Shown: positions 26,660-35,692 of the stretch, piece after piece
Layout of the letters: each line of letters starts with the position of its first letter
How positions within the stretch are numbered: the stretch's first letter is position 1
Assembly: GCF_002884495.1 (NCBI RefSeq)
Contig: NZ_KZ614145.1
Location: 62,001 to 126,000, forward strand
Source of the DNA: Rummeliibacillus pycnus
GTDB taxonomy: Bacteria; Bacillota; Bacilli; Bacillales_A; Planococcaceae
DNA length: 64,000 nt
Direction of reading: 5' to 3'
Notes under the pieces: generated by a model
Databases searched by the model: none
Told to the model about the DNA's origin: nothing
The model's input: the letters and a program-made list of their open reading frames with translations, nothing else
Program-made: the position numbers and the translations under genes

Positions 26660-27181
26660 ATGTTCCGTCAATGTACCAAGCTACTCGTTTTATGTGTGTT
26701 CATACTGAATATCGCAGCATGTGGTAAGTCATTAGATTCTCAAATGTCACAAGGATTTTCAGAGGCAGACACAATTTTTAATTCGAAACCAAAGGATAGT
26801 ACAGCGTCTTCCGAACATTTGCAATTTTATCTACCCAATGGCTATAAAGTAAAAACTTCTTCAGATGAAACGAATATCATTTTATCTAAAGGAAAAGGCA
26901 TTTATTCCATCTTTATTAATCCAAATGAGTCACAAGATAGCCAACGCTTTTATAATGCCATGAATAAAAACTTAAAGGACGATATTATTAAGGAACAAAC
27001 GTATAAGAAAAATGGGCGTTTTGGCTTTGCAAGTGTTCTAAAAAAAGATAACGAAAACTATGAAGTAATTGCTAGTACAGGTGGAGTCAAGGTTACAGGA
27101 TTAGCAAATAATAATGACATCAGCAAAACGATATCCGAACTGATGACAATTGCTCTTTCAGTACAAGTGAAAAACAAGTGA
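26660..27181 (+). CDS. Small lipoprotein, unknown function
   Basis: 173 residues from ATG 26660 with GGAGG eight bases upstream. The signal peptide ends in the lipobox I-A-A-C (about residues 16-19), so the mature protein should be lipid-anchored outside. The mature part has an ordered middle (F-Y-L-P-N-G-Y-K-V) and looks globular. No family recognised. Its stop lies four bases before the thioredoxin-like gene, so it is in the ytpPQR operon. Confidence 0.75.
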   Translation: MFRQCTKLLVLCVFILNIAACGKSLDSQMSQGFSEADTIFNSKPKDSTASSEHLQFYLPNGYKVKTSSDETNIILSKGKGIYSIFINPNESQDSQRFYNAMNKNLKDDIIKEQTYKKNGRFGFASVLKKDNENYEVIASTGGVKVTGLANNNDISKTISELMTIALSVQVKNK

Positions 27182-27185
27182 GGCT

Positions 27186-27503
27186 ATGATCGTGGAAAAT
27201 TTACAATCAGTAGAACAATATAATCAACTAAAAGAACAAGGAAAACATGTCTTTTTATTTACAGCTGGATGGTGCCCAGATTGCCGATTTATCGAACCAT
27301 TTATGCCTGAAGTGGAAGAAAAATTTAATGAATACACGTTTATTTCTGTAGATCGTGATCAATTCATTGATTTATGTGGAGAACTTGATGTTTATGGAAT
27401 CCCAAGCTTTATTGCTTATAACAATGGAGAAGAAACAGGACGGTTTGTTTCTAAAGATCGCAAAACACAAGAAGAAATTGAAACATTTTTACAAGCCCAA
27501 TAA
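27186..27503 (+). CDS. ytpP: Thioredoxin-like protein YtpP
   Basis: 105 residues, a single thioredoxin fold with active site A-G-W-C-P-D-C and the cis-Pro in Y-G-I-P-S-F. It probably reduces or isomerises disulfides, or transfers electrons, in the cytosol. GTGAGG is only two bases from ATG 27186, so GTG at 27192 may be the real start. The next gene follows after 27 bases. Confidence 0.87.
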   Translation: MIVENLQSVEQYNQLKEQGKHVFLFTAGWCPDCRFIEPFMPEVEEKFNEYTFISVDRDQFIDLCGELDVYGIPSFIAYNNGEETGRFVSKDRKTQEEIETFLQAQ

Positions 27504-27530
27504 GAAGAAATTGGAGGAGTGAGTCACCAG

Positions 27531-28346
27531 ATGACAGCAAATGAATTAGTGAATAGATTAAAAGAGCGTCTAGGCGAAGCTCACTTTGAATGGAAATTAG
27601 ATTCTAAAACAAATAAGTTACGATTAGAGCATCTTGAACTTGGAAAAGGAATGGACCTTTTTTTAGGTGATGTGCTAACAAAATATGATTCACGTAAGGA
27701 TCTAGCGATTGATGAGGTAGTATATACAATTGAGCAAACATTTGCAGCGATGAAAAAGGAAAAAGAAAATGGCTTTCAAGAATTTACGAATATTTATCCT
27801 GTTATTCGTTCGGGTTCTTTTCCAAAAAAGTCAAAAGAAGGACATGCTTTTATCACATCAGAGCATACTGCTGAAACACGCATTTACTATGCATTAGACC
27901 TTGGAAATACGTACCGATTAATCGATGAAGAAATGGTAAAAAAACTTCAATTATCGGTTGAACAGATGAAAGAATCAGCACGTTTCCAAGTACGTAAGTT
28001 GTCAACTAATGTTAAAAAGGATGAAGTTGCAGGTAATTTCTTTTATTTTCTAAATGAAAATGATGGTTATGACGCAAGTAGAATTTTAAATGATTCCTTT
28101 TTAAGGGAAATGCGTGGTAAAATTGAAGGTGACATGACCGTTTCAGTTCCTCATCAAGACGTACTGATTATCGGTGACATTCGTAATAATACAGGTTATG
28201 ATGTATTAGCTCAAATGACGATGCACTTCTTTACAGTAGGAGCAGTACCAATTACATCACTGTCCTTTGTTTATGAAGAAGGTCGATTAGAGCCCATCTT
28301 TATCTTAGCGAAAAACAGAGTAAAAAAGGAGCAAGAAAAACAATGA
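27531..28346 (+). CDS. ytpQ: DUF1444 protein YtpQ
   Basis: 271 residues; cytosolic alpha/beta protein of unknown activity matching the DUF1444 family by length and position. ATG 27531 is preferred (M-T-A-N-E-L-V-N-R-L-K) because the in-frame GTG at 27519 overlaps its own ribosome site. The C-terminus is basic. The stop overlaps ytpR by four bases (ATGA), giving translational coupling. Confidence 0.82.
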   Translation: MTANELVNRLKERLGEAHFEWKLDSKTNKLRLEHLELGKGMDLFLGDVLTKYDSRKDLAIDEVVYTIEQTFAAMKKEKENGFQEFTNIYPVIRSGSFPKKSKEGHAFITSEHTAETRIYYALDLGNTYRLIDEEMVKKLQLSVEQMKESARFQVRKLSTNVKKDEVAGNFFYFLNENDGYDASRILNDSFLREMRGKIEGDMTVSVPHQDVLIIGDIRNNTGYDVLAQMTMHFFTVGAVPITSLSFVYEEGRLEPIFILAKNRVKKEQEKQ

Positions 28347-28951
28347 TCGTATCGTACAACAAAGCGCATGTAGGTGACGTTTTATTAGTTCAACTAGCTA
28401 CAGAAGCGATTGTCAAAACAGAATTAGAAAAACATGGAGATTTAGTCTTACTTAAAGAAGGCGCAACTGGTGAAGTGAAAGGTTTTAACCTTTTTAATGC
28501 TAGTCAATATATAACTATTGAAGAAGTAGGGAATATTGAAGTAACAAAAGAACTTGTTGCAAAATTAGAAGAAGCAATTGCAAAATGTGGTGCAACTTTA
28601 AGCTTAGACGTTGATCTATCCCCTAAATTTGTAGTGGGCTTTGTGAAAGAAGTTGGAGAACATCCAAATGCTGATAAACTACATATTTGTAAAGTTGATG
28701 TTGGCGAGGCGGAACCATTACAAATCGTTTGTGGGGCTCCAAATGTTGCAGAAGGTCAACATGTAGTTGTAGCTAAAATTGGTGCAGTAATGCCTTCAGG
28801 TATGGTCATCAAAGAATCTGAATTGCGTGGCGTTGAATCTTTCGGTATGATGTGTTCAGCTCGTGAGTTAGCTATCCCAAATGCACCTCAAGTTAGAGGG
28901 ATAATGATTTTAGATGACGATTCCAAAGTCGGCTCAGCTTTTAAATTCTAA
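28343..28951 (+). CDS. ytpR: tRNA-binding domain protein YtpR
   Basis: 202 residues. The C-terminal half is an EMAP-II/CsaA-type OB fold: V-G-F-V-K-E-V-G-E-H-P-N-A-D-K-L, I-V-C-G-A-P-N-V and E-S-F-G-M-M-C-S-A-R-E-L, the pattern also seen at the N-terminus of PheT. The N-terminal half (DUF4479-like) is less clear. It binds tRNA or other RNA; its cellular role is unknown. Last gene of the ytpPQR group. Confidence 0.88.
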   Translation: MIVSYNKAHVGDVLLVQLATEAIVKTELEKHGDLVLLKEGATGEVKGFNLFNASQYITIEEVGNIEVTKELVAKLEEAIAKCGATLSLDVDLSPKFVVGFVKEVGEHPNADKLHICKVDVGEAEPLQIVCGAPNVAEGQHVVVAKIGAVMPSGMVIKESELRGVESFGMMCSARELAIPNAPQVRGIMILDDDSKVGSAFKF

Positions 28952-28980
28952 GCTATTGGTTAATTGACATTGAGAAATTG

Positions 28981-29016
28981 AAATGCCTTGCTCTCAACAT
29001 TGAGTAAGGCATTTTT
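28981..29016 (+). terminator. Rho-independent terminator of ytpR
   Basis: AAATGCCTTGCTC pairs with GAGTAAGGCATTT (one mismatch) and ends in five Ts. Confidence 0.82.
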
Positions 29017-29193
29017 GCACATGGTTAAAATCTTTGTGTTGTTATATTTTGTTATGAAATTATAGAATTTAATACTAAAAAGCGTCCTTAATTAGGCACA
29101 AAATTAAGAAAATAACTTAGCAAATTGTTTCGAAAAAACAAATTCCAAGTAAAAAAATAAGGATATCTGACTGAATAGCCTCATACGCATTGC

Positions 29194-29208
29194 ATGAAAG
29201 CGTTTATT
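29194..29208 (+). promoter_or_regulatory. Possible catabolite-responsive element upstream of sftA
   Basis: ATGAAAGCGTTTATT matches the CcpA site consensus WTGNAANCGNWNNCW with one mismatch. It lies about 45 bases before the sftA start, in a 300-base gap that otherwise contains only the ytpR terminator. CcpA is encoded in this window. A chance match is possible. Confidence 0.3.
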
Positions 29209-29253
29209 ACTGCTAAAATGAAGGCAATGATTTAGAAAAGAGTGGTGCATAAT

Positions 29254-32200
29254 ATGAGTTGGTTTAAAAAAATCATCTCTCGAGTTTTAGGCGACGAGAT
29301 AGAAGAAACGTCAGCAAAAAATAATGCTAATAACTATAACAACAGTGAAGAACAATATAAATCATTTGATCAAATTGAAAATGAGTATGAAGTAGAAACA
29401 CAATATATAGAAAATAACTATAAATATGAACAACAATATGAAAATCAAAGACAATCTAGCCAACAGGTTCCAAGTTCAGAGCCTCAATTTATTCGTAGAA
29501 GAGATTCATTTAAATTCCCAGTAATTCCTGATGAACATAACGCAGTAGATTTTAGTACAAAATCTACTGAAACTTCTAATAAACAATCACAAAATCGAAA
29601 CGTAGAATTACCAGATTGGATGCAACAAGAACAATCTATTCGCCCAATGCAACAAGAGCAATCAACAAAAGTCCAGTATGAGCAACCTCGACAACCTACA
29701 TACAAGCGCCCAGAACAGTATTCACCATTTGCTCGTGAACCACGTGGCTTAAGAGGAATAGTAGAAAAGAAAAGTAGGGAAAACTATAATCCATTTAATC
29801 CTAGTGGAATCAAAAATCCAAACTCTCAAAGAAAAAATAATGTATCATCACCATTAGTGACAAAGAATCAAGATGTTGATGAAGTGGTAAAACAATCGTA
29901 TATACCTAAAAAGAAAAAGTTTGTCCCAACAGAAGTCCCTTCACCGATATACGGTTTCCAAAAACGTCCTAAAAAAGAACGAAATATTCAAGAGTTGCTA
30001 GATGAAAAAAATAAAGAGCAAAAGAATCAACAAGAAATAGCGCTACAAGAAGTAGCTGCGACAAGCTTACTAGAAGAAAAGAATAAAGAGACGTCTACTA
30101 TTCCAACAAGTATGCAATACGCCACACCAGCTACGGATAGGGACGAACCAAAAGTAGAAGAAGACCATACAAAAAATGGACAAGACATAAAGATTACAAC
30201 AGCACCAAATAAAGAATTCAAATTGGACAAATTAGATCAAGCAGAAGAGAACATTGGACAGGTTCAACATGTTGAAATACAACATATAGTTGAAGAAACA
30301 CCTGAAAAGTACCTTCCATCTCAAAATACTATTGAAGAAAGTGTAATTGAAGAAGAACCGGTTGATACTTCAGCCTTTTCATCAACTTTTGTAGAAAGTG
30401 AATTAGAAGAAAAAATAGTAATGACAAACTCTAGTTCGCAATCTATTGAAACAGAAGAAAAAAATGAAATTGTAGATGAGGGATCTAAAACAACTTCTGA
30501 AAATGAAACGATTGAAGAACAAAGTGAAACGATTGAAGAAACGCAAACGTTAACACAAGAGTCTTTCGTTCAACAACATCACGATTTACAAAAGGAAGAA
30601 GTATTTGAAGATGATGAAACGATTTCTGGTACTGAAAAAGAAACTACAAGTACTGAAATAGAAATACAAGAGGAAAAGACGAAAGTTGGTAGTCGAATAC
30701 CATTTAATGTTGTTATGCTAAAATCAGATAAAGAAAAATTGGCAAAATCGATTCTTCCATTACCTAGTACACAATCTTGGGGCTCAGCTAATACAAACTC
30801 TATTTCCAATGCAAAAGTGTTCAAAGGAGAAAGCGCTGTAAAGCATGATTCTGACATTGAAGAACAGGATAAACGGGAAAATGAGATGTTAATACCTGAG
30901 TCTACAGTTACACAAACGAATATGACCTTAATACAAGGCGAGCAGGAAGAACAGAAAGAAACTGTACAAAAGCAAGATACTTTAGAACTGCAAAGTAATA
31001 TTATAGAAGAAGAGCCTCCAGTTTTAAATGAACATCTTGAAGAAGCTCTTTCATACCTTGAAGCCCCTGAAGAACAAACTGAAGACTTTGAATGGATGGA
31101 TGCTCAAGGTGAAAAGCTAATTGAAGCATTATCCTATTTCCAAATCGAAGGGGAAATTGTTCAAATTGTGCAAGGCCCAGCAGTAACCCAATTTGAAATT
31201 ACTGTAGGTCACGGTGTTAAAGTTAGTAAAATACGTAATTTAGCAGATGATTTAAAACTAGCATTAGCAGCAAAAGATATTCGTATTCAAGCACCTATTC
31301 CAGGGAAAAGTTCAATTGGTATAGAGATTCCTAACCGTACATCTCGTCCCGTAAGGCTTTCAGAAGTGGTAACCCATGAATCTTTTGTTCAATCCAAATC
31401 ACCTCTTGAAGCGGCACTTGGATTAGATTTAACTGGAGAACCTGTTACTATTGATTTACGAAAAATGCCACATGGTATGATTGCTGGAGCGACTGGTTCA
31501 GGAAAATCTGTATGTATAAACTCACTTTTAATCAGTTTACTCTTGAAAGCTAGTCCACAAGATGTAAAATTGATGTTAATCGATCCAAAAATGGTGGAAC
31601 TTGCACCATTTAATCATATTCCACATTTAGTAAGCCCTGTTATTACGGATGTGAAAGCTGCTACGGCTGCTCTAAAATGGGCAGTAGAAGAAATGGATCG
31701 TCGTTATCAGCTATTTGCTCATGTGGGTGCACGCGATATAACTCGTTATAATAAAATGGTAGAAAAAGAGCGTAAATTCTCTTTGAAAATGCCTTATCTT
31801 GTCATTGTAATTGATGAGTTAGCAGATTTAATGATGATGTCACCACAAGAAGTAGAAGAGTCTATTTGTCGTATTGCACAAAAAGCTCGTGCATGTGGTA
31901 TTCATCTTGTATTAGCAACTCAACGCCCATCTGTTGATGTTATTACTGGCTTGATTAAATCTAATATTCCAACACGAATTGCATTTTCAGTGTCATCACA
32001 TGTTGATTCTCGCACAATTTTAGATAGTCAAGGTGCTGAGAGGTTATTAGGTAGAGGGGATATGCTTTACTTAGGAAATGGCATGTCTGCACCAGTTCGC
32101 GTACAGGGTACATATGTCACAGATGAAGAAATTGAAGCTGTGACGAATTTTGTTCGCACTCTTGGTGAGCCTGATTATATTTTTGAACAAGAAGAATTAT

Positions 32201-32451
32201 TGAAAAAAGTAGAATCTATTGATGACCAAGATGAATTATTCGAAGAAGCGTGTCGCTTTATTTGCAGTGAAGGTACAGTTTCGGCATCCTCTCTGCAACG
32301 AAAATATCGAATTGGTTATAACCGAGCAGCTAGATTAGTGGATATGATGGAGGCTCAAGGCTTTATCTCAGAATCTAAGGGTACAAAGCCAAGAGATGTA
32401 TTTTTGACAGAGCACGATATAGATGAAATATTCGGTTCTAACCATGCATAA
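29254..32451 (+). CDS. sftA: DNA translocase SftA (FtsK/SpoIIIE family, soluble)
   Basis: 1065 residues. No membrane helices; an N-terminal short helix (M-S-W-F-K-K-I-I-S-R-V-L-G), then a disordered acidic and Gln/Glu-rich linker to about residue 590. The motor domain follows with Walker A G-A-T-G-S-G-K-S and Walker B V-I-V-I-D-E-L-A-D-L-M. The C-terminal winged-helix gamma domain has R-I-G-Y-N-R-A-A-R-L-V-D-M-M-E. SftA clears DNA from the septum during division. It is somewhat longer than B. subtilis SftA because of the linker. ATG 29254 is preferred to GTG 29242. Confidence 0.9.
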   Translation: MSWFKKIISRVLGDEIEETSAKNNANNYNNSEEQYKSFDQIENEYEVETQYIENNYKYEQQYENQRQSSQQVPSSEPQFIRRRDSFKFPVIPDEHNAVDFSTKSTETSNKQSQNRNVELPDWMQQEQSIRPMQQEQSTKVQYEQPRQPTYKRPEQYSPFAREPRGLRGIVEKKSRENYNPFNPSGIKNPNSQRKNNVSSPLVTKNQDVDEVVKQSYIPKKKKFVPTEVPSPIYGFQKRPKKERNIQELLDEKNKEQKNQQEIALQEVAATSLLEEKNKETSTIPTSMQYATPATDRDEPKVEEDHTKNGQDIKITTAPNKEFKLDKLDQAEENIGQVQHVEIQHIVEETPEKYLPSQNTIEESVIEEEPVDTSAFSSTFVESELEEKIVMTNSSSQSIETEEKNEIVDEGSKTTSENETIEEQSETIEETQTLTQESFVQQHHDLQKEEVFEDDETISGTEKETTSTEIEIQEEKTKVGSRIPFNVVMLKSDKEKLAKSILPLPSTQSWGSANTNSISNAKVFKGESAVKHDSDIEEQDKRENEMLIPESTVTQTNMTLIQGEQEEQKETVQKQDTLELQSNIIEEEPPVLNEHLEEALSYLEAPEEQTEDFEWMDAQGEKLIEALSYFQIEGEIVQIVQGPAVTQFEITVGHGVKVSKIRNLADDLKLALAAKDIRIQAPIPGKSSIGIEIPNRTSRPVRLSEVVTHESFVQSKSPLEAALGLDLTGEPVTIDLRKMPHGMIAGATGSGKSVCINSLLISLLLKASPQDVKLMLIDPKMVELAPFNHIPHLVSPVITDVKAATAALKWAVEEMDRRYQLFAHVGARDITRYNKMVEKERKFSLKMPYLVIVIDELADLMMMSPQEVEESICRIAQKARACGIHLVLATQRPSVDVITGLIKSNIPTRIAFSVSSHVDSRTILDSQGAERLLGRGDMLYLGNGMSAPVRVQGTYVTDEEIEAVTNFVRTLGEPDYIFEQEELLKKVESIDDQDELFEEACRFICSEGTVSASSLQRKYRIGYNRAARLVDMMEAQGFISESKGTKPRDVFLTEHDIDEIFGSNHA

Positions 32452-32798
32452 ATTTTGTGGGTTTAAGCATATTTTTTCTAATTTAAGTAGAAAATATTAA
32501 GGAATTAGTGTTTATTTTAGAACAGCGGAAAATCGTGCTATAATGGTAGATGTTTTAATTTAGAATATAAGAAATTGAACTTACTATTTTCGTAAGTTTG
32601 ATCGGTTCGAGTAAACCAATTAATGGATATTAAGTTCATTGATAAAGTCTTTTTGACAGCTCAAAACTTGAGGAACAAGAGGGTTTGCTTGATTGGAAAA
32701 ATTATAAAGTAATCCAATCAAGAAGCCACCGTATTACGGCGAGCAGTTCATAGATTTGATTATTCAAGGGTTAGGAAACTTTCCCAGGAGGTTTCAAC
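32452..32798 (+). promoter_or_regulatory. Long structured leader region of murC
   Basis: A 347-base gap without a gene. Visible structures: AACTTAC / GTAAGTT at 32578-32598; a strong hairpin with arms GCTTGATTGGA and TCCAATCAAG around 32688-32724; and a small GGGTTAGGAAACTTTCCC-like stem just before the AGGAGG of murC. No T-box or known riboswitch motif was recognised. It could be the promoter plus an untranslated leader with a regulatory role. Confidence 0.35.
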
Positions 32799-34103
32799 AT
32801 GACAGTTTATCATTTTACAGGGATTAAAGGTTCAGGAATGAGTTCACTTGCTCAAATCTTATTTGATTCAGGAGAACAAGTGCAAGGCTCAGACATTGAG
32901 ACTTATTTTTTCACTGAAGAACCACTTAGACAACGTAACATTACAATTTTGCCATTTAATGAAGATAATATTAAACCAGGTATGACAGTTATTGCAGGAA
33001 ATGCATTCCCTGACAACCATCCAGAAATTGTACGCGCTAAAGAAATAGGTGTTGAAGTAGTTCGTTATCATAAATTTTTAGGAAACTATTTAGAGAAATT
33101 TACATCTGTAGCTATTACAGGTGCTCATGGTAAAACTTCAACAACAGGTTTAATGGCACATGTCTTAGAAGGTGCTAGTCCGACATCATATTTAATTGGT
33201 GATGGAACAGGTCGTGGAACGAAGAACGCACAAAATCTTGTAATGGAAGCTTGTGAATATCGTCGACATTTCCTTGCATATCATCCTGATTATGCAGTTA
33301 TGACAAATATTGATTTTGATCATCCGGATTATTATAAAGACGTAGAAGATGTGTTCGATGCATTCCAATCAATGGCTCTTCAAGTGAAGAAAGCTATTGT
33401 TGCATGTGGTGATGACGAACACTTACAAAAAATCAAAGCAAACGTTCCTGTTGTATATTATGGTTTCGGTTCTGAAAACGATTTTGAAGCCCGTAATGTG
33501 GAAAAGACAACAGAAGGTACTTCTTTTGAAGTTTATGTACGTAATGAGTTTTATAACAAATTCTTTATTCCAATGTTCGGTGACCACAATGTGTTAAATA
33601 CATTGGCTGTTATTTCACTTTGTCATTATGAAGGACTTCCAGCAGAACTAATTCAAGAGCGCCTTCATACTTATCATGGGGTAAAACGTCGCTTTACAGA
33701 AACAGATTTTGGTGAACGTACATTAATTGATGACTATGCACATCACCCAACTGAAATTAGTGCTACAATCCAATCTGCACGTCAAAAATTCCCAAATCGT
33801 GAATTAGTGGCTATTTTTCAACCACATACTTTTACTCGAACACAAGCATTTCTACAAAACTTTGCAAACAGTTTAAATCAAGCTGATTGTGTATATCTAT
33901 GTGATATTTTTGGTTCAGCACGTGAAAAAGCCGGCGCATTATCAATCAAAGATTTAGCCGATTTAATCGAAAACAGCAAATTATTAACAATGGATCGTGT
34001 TCCAGAATTATTAGATCATAAAGACTCCGTATTCTTATTTATGGGTGCCGGAGATATTCACAAATTCCAAGAAGCATTTGAGGAATTATTGAAAGTAAAA
34101 TAG
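32799..34103 (+). CDS. murC: UDP-N-acetylmuramate--L-alanine ligase
   Basis: 434 residues. The N-terminal UDP-binding domain begins [13 protein letters not shown]; the ATP loop is [19 protein letters not shown] and D-D-Y-A-H-H-P-T-E are Mur ligase motifs; F-Q-P-H-T-F-T-R lies in the C-terminal domain. It adds the first residue of the peptidoglycan stem peptide. AGGAGG is placed well before ATG. The sftA-murC order is conserved in Bacillales. Confidence 0.95.
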   Translation: MTVYHFTGIKGSGMSSLAQILFDSGEQVQGSDIETYFFTEEPLRQRNITILPFNEDNIKPGMTVIAGNAFPDNHPEIVRAKEIGVEVVRYHKFLGNYLEKFTSVAITGAHGKTSTTGLMAHVLEGASPTSYLIGDGTGRGTKNAQNLVMEACEYRRHFLAYHPDYAVMTNIDFDHPDYYKDVEDVFDAFQSMALQVKKAIVACGDDEHLQKIKANVPVVYYGFGSENDFEARNVEKTTEGTSFEVYVRNEFYNKFFIPMFGDHNVLNTLAVISLCHYEGLPAELIQERLHTYHGVKRRFTETDFGERTLIDDYAHHPTEISATIQSARQKFPNRELVAIFQPHTFTRTQAFLQNFANSLNQADCVYLCDIFGSAREKAGALSIKDLADLIENSKLLTMDRVPELLDHKDSVFLFMGAGDIHKFQEAFEELLKVK

Positions 34104-34128
34104 TAGAACAAAGTTCAACAATAAGTGA

Positions 34129-34168
34129 AACTGTAGAAAACAACTGGATTTGTTTTCTACAGTTTTTT
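34129..34168 (+). terminator. Rho-independent terminator of murC
   Basis: Perfect 15-base arms AACTGTAGAAAACAA and complement with a six-base loop and a T run. Confidence 0.92.
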
Positions 34169-34436
34169 ATATGGAGAATTAATTTTATAATTCGAAATTC
34201 CCCTTAAAAAGGTTTATTAAATTGATTGAATTTTATGTTAGAATTAATTATTATCTTTGTTAAGTTGTTCGTATATTAAATGAAAACATTAGAAAAGAGG
34301 AGGTAGCGAGAACACTTATCTACGTAATCCCATTACTTACCGGTATAAATTAGAAACCGTAGTTGGCATAATACAAATAATCATGTATACATAATATAGG
34401 TCTATTGAATTGAAAATTTGAGGATGTAAAATGTTT

Positions 34437-34461
34437 GTTTTTTAACTGCTTTATTGGGATA
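34437..34461 (+). promoter_or_regulatory. Sigma-B-like promoter for ytxGH
   Basis: GTTTTT at 34437-34442, a 13-base spacer and GGGATA at 34456-34461 resemble the general stress promoter (GTTTAA / GGGWAW). The downstream genes are of the YtxG/YtxH type, whose B. subtilis relatives are stress-induced. The remaining 34169-34436 holds an orphan GAGGAGG (about 34299) without a nearby start codon and nothing else I can assign. Confidence 0.4.
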
Positions 34462-34574
34462 ATATTTCCTATGGAAGGATATAGAAAAAATTTGTAGAAT
34501 GGAATTAGGTAAGTGATGTTTAAATACACTTATTTTGTGGAAAAATCCATATATAGAGAATGGGGGTATAAAAA

Positions 34575-35036
34575 ATGATCGTTATTCTATACATTGCGGC
34601 GCTAGTAGCTGCTATCGGATTTCTGGTTTTATGTATAAGTTTAGCCATGACATTAAATTCCTTGAAAAAGACAATGAATAATGTTGCGAATACAATGGCT
34701 GGTATTGAAGGGCAAATGGAAGGAATCACTCGAGAGTCTACAAGCCTATTAGAAAAAACAAATATGCTTGCTGAAGATATTCAAGAAAAGTCTCAACAAT
34801 TGAACTCAGTAGTAAATGCCGTTAAAGGTTTTGGAGATTCTGTAAATGGTTTAAGTGATTCAGTAAAACATGTAACTTCATCTATTAATACGAATGTTAC
34901 GAAAAACAGCGATCAAATCGCTCAAGTAATTCAATGGGGAAATGCCTTTATAGGAATTCGTGAAAAGCTGAAAAAACAAAAAACAAAAGAACAAGAAACG
35001 ATTTATGATGATTCAACAAAGAGAAGAAAGCGCTAA
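34575..35036 (+). CDS. ytxG: DUF948 membrane protein YtxG
   Basis: 153 residues. An N-terminal transmembrane helix (about 4-26) is followed by a long amphipathic helix with heptad character (L-K-K-T-M-N-N-V-A-N-T-M, T-N-M-L-A-E-D-I), as in DUF948, and a Lys/Arg-rich tail. In B. subtilis ytxG is in the general stress operon with ytxH; here ytxH follows after 20 bases. Confidence 0.82.
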   Translation: MIVILYIAALVAAIGFLVLCISLAMTLNSLKKTMNNVANTMAGIEGQMEGITRESTSLLEKTNMLAEDIQEKSQQLNSVVNAVKGFGDSVNGLSDSVKHVTSSINTNVTKNSDQIAQVIQWGNAFIGIREKLKKQKTKEQETIYDDSTKRRKR

Positions 35037-35056
35037 TAATAAGGGGGATATGTAGA

Positions 35057-35605
35057 ATGGTAGAACATAAACCGAATTACAGTGAAGTAAGAAACGTAGG
35101 CTACGAAGAAAATGGCCAAACTTATTTACCACAAACATATGAAAGACGTTCAGAATCTTTATATGCAAATGATGATGGAAGCGTGAATATAAAAGATTTT
35201 ATTATCGGTGCTTTTGTCGGTGGAGTAGTAGGTGCTGCAACGGCATTATTTTTAGCTCCTAAAGCTGGAAAAGAATTACGTAGTGATGTAGCTGTTCAAG
35301 CAAGTCAATTTAAAGAAAAAAGTGCTGGCTTTACAACTTCGGCAAAAGAAAAAACAGTAGAACTTTCTAAAAAAGTACAAGCACAATCTGGTCAACTGGT
35401 TGGTAAAGTAAAATCTCTAAAATCAACTACAACTCCGCCATTTGATGATGGTACTGTTTCATATGAAGGTGAAGAACCCATAGATATTATGGAAACAATG
35501 GAAAAAACAATTGCTGAATATGAAGCTGAAAATAAAGAACATACTGCAGTCACTGCTGCAATTGATGAGGCTTTGAACGAAACAGCTGAGAAGGAAACAA
35601 AATAA
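35057..35605 (+). CDS. ytxH: YtxH-domain general stress protein
   Basis: 182 residues. The YtxH core is F-I-I-G-A-F-V-G-G-V-V-G-A-A-T-A-L-F-L-A-P-K-A-G-K-E-L-R read across about 48-75: a glycine-rich membrane segment ending in A-P-K-[AS]-G-K-E. A Lys/Ser-rich helix and an acidic, Glu-rich C-terminal tail follow. Stress-linked, mechanism unknown. AAGGGGG lies before ATG. ytxJ, present in the B. subtilis operon, is not found here. Confidence 0.82.
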   Translation: MVEHKPNYSEVRNVGYEENGQTYLPQTYERRSESLYANDDGSVNIKDFIIGAFVGGVVGAATALFLAPKAGKELRSDVAVQASQFKEKSAGFTTSAKEKTVELSKKVQAQSGQLVGKVKSLKSTTTPPFDDGTVSYEGEEPIDIMETMEKTIAEYEAENKEHTAVTAAIDEALNETAEKETK

Positions 35606-35631
35606 AAGAAAATATAGGTTTTAATAAATTG

Positions 35632-35672
35632 AACCCCGAAAAAAGTTACTTAGTAATTTTTTCGGGGTTTTT
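35632..35672. terminator. Bidirectional terminator between convergent ytxH and the FtsA-like gene
   Basis: Long arms around AACCCCGAAAAAA / TTTTTTCGGGGTT with inner pairing TTACT / AGTAA, A-rich on one side and T-rich on the other. Confidence 0.88.
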
Positions 35673-35692
35673 GATATACTGGGAGTACTAGC

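Noticed and set aside
34260-34330. GAGGAGG followed by a possible small gene
   Set aside because: No ATG, GTG or TTG lies at a usable distance and no frame stays open.
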